From: Brachynemurus nebulosus
Lineage: Eukaryota > Arthropoda > Insecta > Neuroptera > Myrmeleontidae
Assembly (NCBI GenBank): GCA_035578155.1
Contig: JAPWDM010000005.1
Location: 46,712,954 to 46,776,953 of the forward strand
DNA: 64,000 nucleotides
Direction of reading: 5' to 3'
Shown piece after piece: positions 63,255 to 64,000 of the stretch. Every line of letters starts with the position of its first letter. Positions within the stretch are counted from its first letter, which is position 1. Below the pieces are notes generated by a model that saw only the letters and a program-made list of their open reading frames with translations, was not told the DNA's origin and did no database searches. The position numbers and the translations under genes were made by a program.

Positions 63255-64000
63255 TTGCTTTGTAGCTGCCCATGCTTTATGTGGCATTGTAACGCATGGT
63301 ACTCATTCAAAATCAAGTAAAATAAGCAAATAATAGTATGTAAATATAAAATAATGAACTGATATGGCAATTTGGAAAGGAAAATTTTATGTTTTTGATT
63401 TGTTTACATATCTTTAAAGATTATTAGCATACTATAATTTGAAAATACACTGTAAGAATGAATGTAAAACTATTATGTATAGTAACATTATCACTCTTAT
63501 TATAATAATAAAATTGACTATAGCTAGTACCTAGTAAATTTACGTCAAAAATATGTCCTCGTTATTTTTACATACATATTAAAAGATAACTGTAAATAAC
63601 AATTTTGAAAAGTTGTCCATTAAATTGACTACTACAATGTGTGATTTAACGGCAATGGAATGTTTTCTTTAGAAAAATGTAAATTTTCTGTAAAATGTAC
63701 TAAATGTAAAAATTCTGTAATTACTTTCAGAAAATAAATGCCATAAAATCATCCTCCAAATTTAAAGAGAAATTAGTTGTAAACTTATTATATAGGTTTC
63801 TTTTACATATAAAGTTCTTTTATTCTAAAACAGAAATCGCTTATTTTTGCGAAATTTCTTTTAAGAGTTGTTTTACCTTGTGTTAAATATATAAAAGCAT
63901 ACAATGTTGTTCTCTAGTTTCAATTTCATAATTTTTTCGCGAAACATTTACAAGTAAAGCTACTCAAGTGCCAATCGCCAGTCTTCTTGAAACTTTGCTG
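63255..64000. other. intronic sequence without a recognisable gene
   Basis: AT-rich sequence to the window edge. TAAATGTAAA / CTGTAA motifs near 63670-63730 recall those at 57160-57480. Nothing coding. Confidence 0.45.

Overview
The window is eukaryotic, AT-rich nuclear DNA, most likely from an insect. The evidence is two short spliced exons of the still life gene (sif, the arthropod TIAM-type Rac exchange factor), very long introns, an intact non-LTR retrotransposon, Helitron ends and many small inverted-repeat DNA transposons. No bacterial-type gene organisation is present. I cannot name the species from sequence alone.

The host gene runs on the minus strand across the whole window. One exon (21269-21548) encodes most of the N-terminal PH domain. 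The next exon (7109-7240) encodes the end of that domain and the start of a helical linker. They are separated by a 14,028-bp intron. The intron before the first exon continues past the right edge (more than 42 kb) and the intron after the second continues past the left edge (more than 7 kb). Everything else seen here is intronic.

The left part (1-7108) holds a roughly 2.5-kb imperfect palindrome (about 1568-4075) with tRNA-like promoter boxes and 33-bp tandem repeats in its arms, plus a short hAT-like element. The 14-kb intron holds a complete non-LTR retrotransposon (12976-19867), antisense to sif, with intact ORF1 (three CCHC/CHC knuckles) and ORF2 (endonuclease, reverse transcriptase, RNase H), a poly(A) tail and a perfect 13-bp target-site duplication. 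Its 3' UTR is a chain of about ten hairpins.

In the upstream intron, a second, wholly non-coding copy of the same 3' region (25275-26726, minus strand, 12-bp target-site duplication) carries many of the same hairpins, one with a compensatory base-pair change. Further right lie a TTAA-flanked element at 23.5 kb, a piggyBac-like element at 32.5 kb, a PIF/Harbinger-like element at 34.1 kb, a 5'-truncated LINE fragment at 39.2 kb, Helitron-like elements at 40.8 and 53.6 kb, a hAT-like element at 62.8 kb, and several tandem-repeat families. One minisatellite family appears at three separate places in both orientations.

The strongest candidate for something undescribed is the modular hairpin chain of the retrotransposon 3' UTR, with its recurring CTGTGATA spacer and its stand-alone non-coding relative. 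The giant palindrome with tRNA-like boxes comes second.
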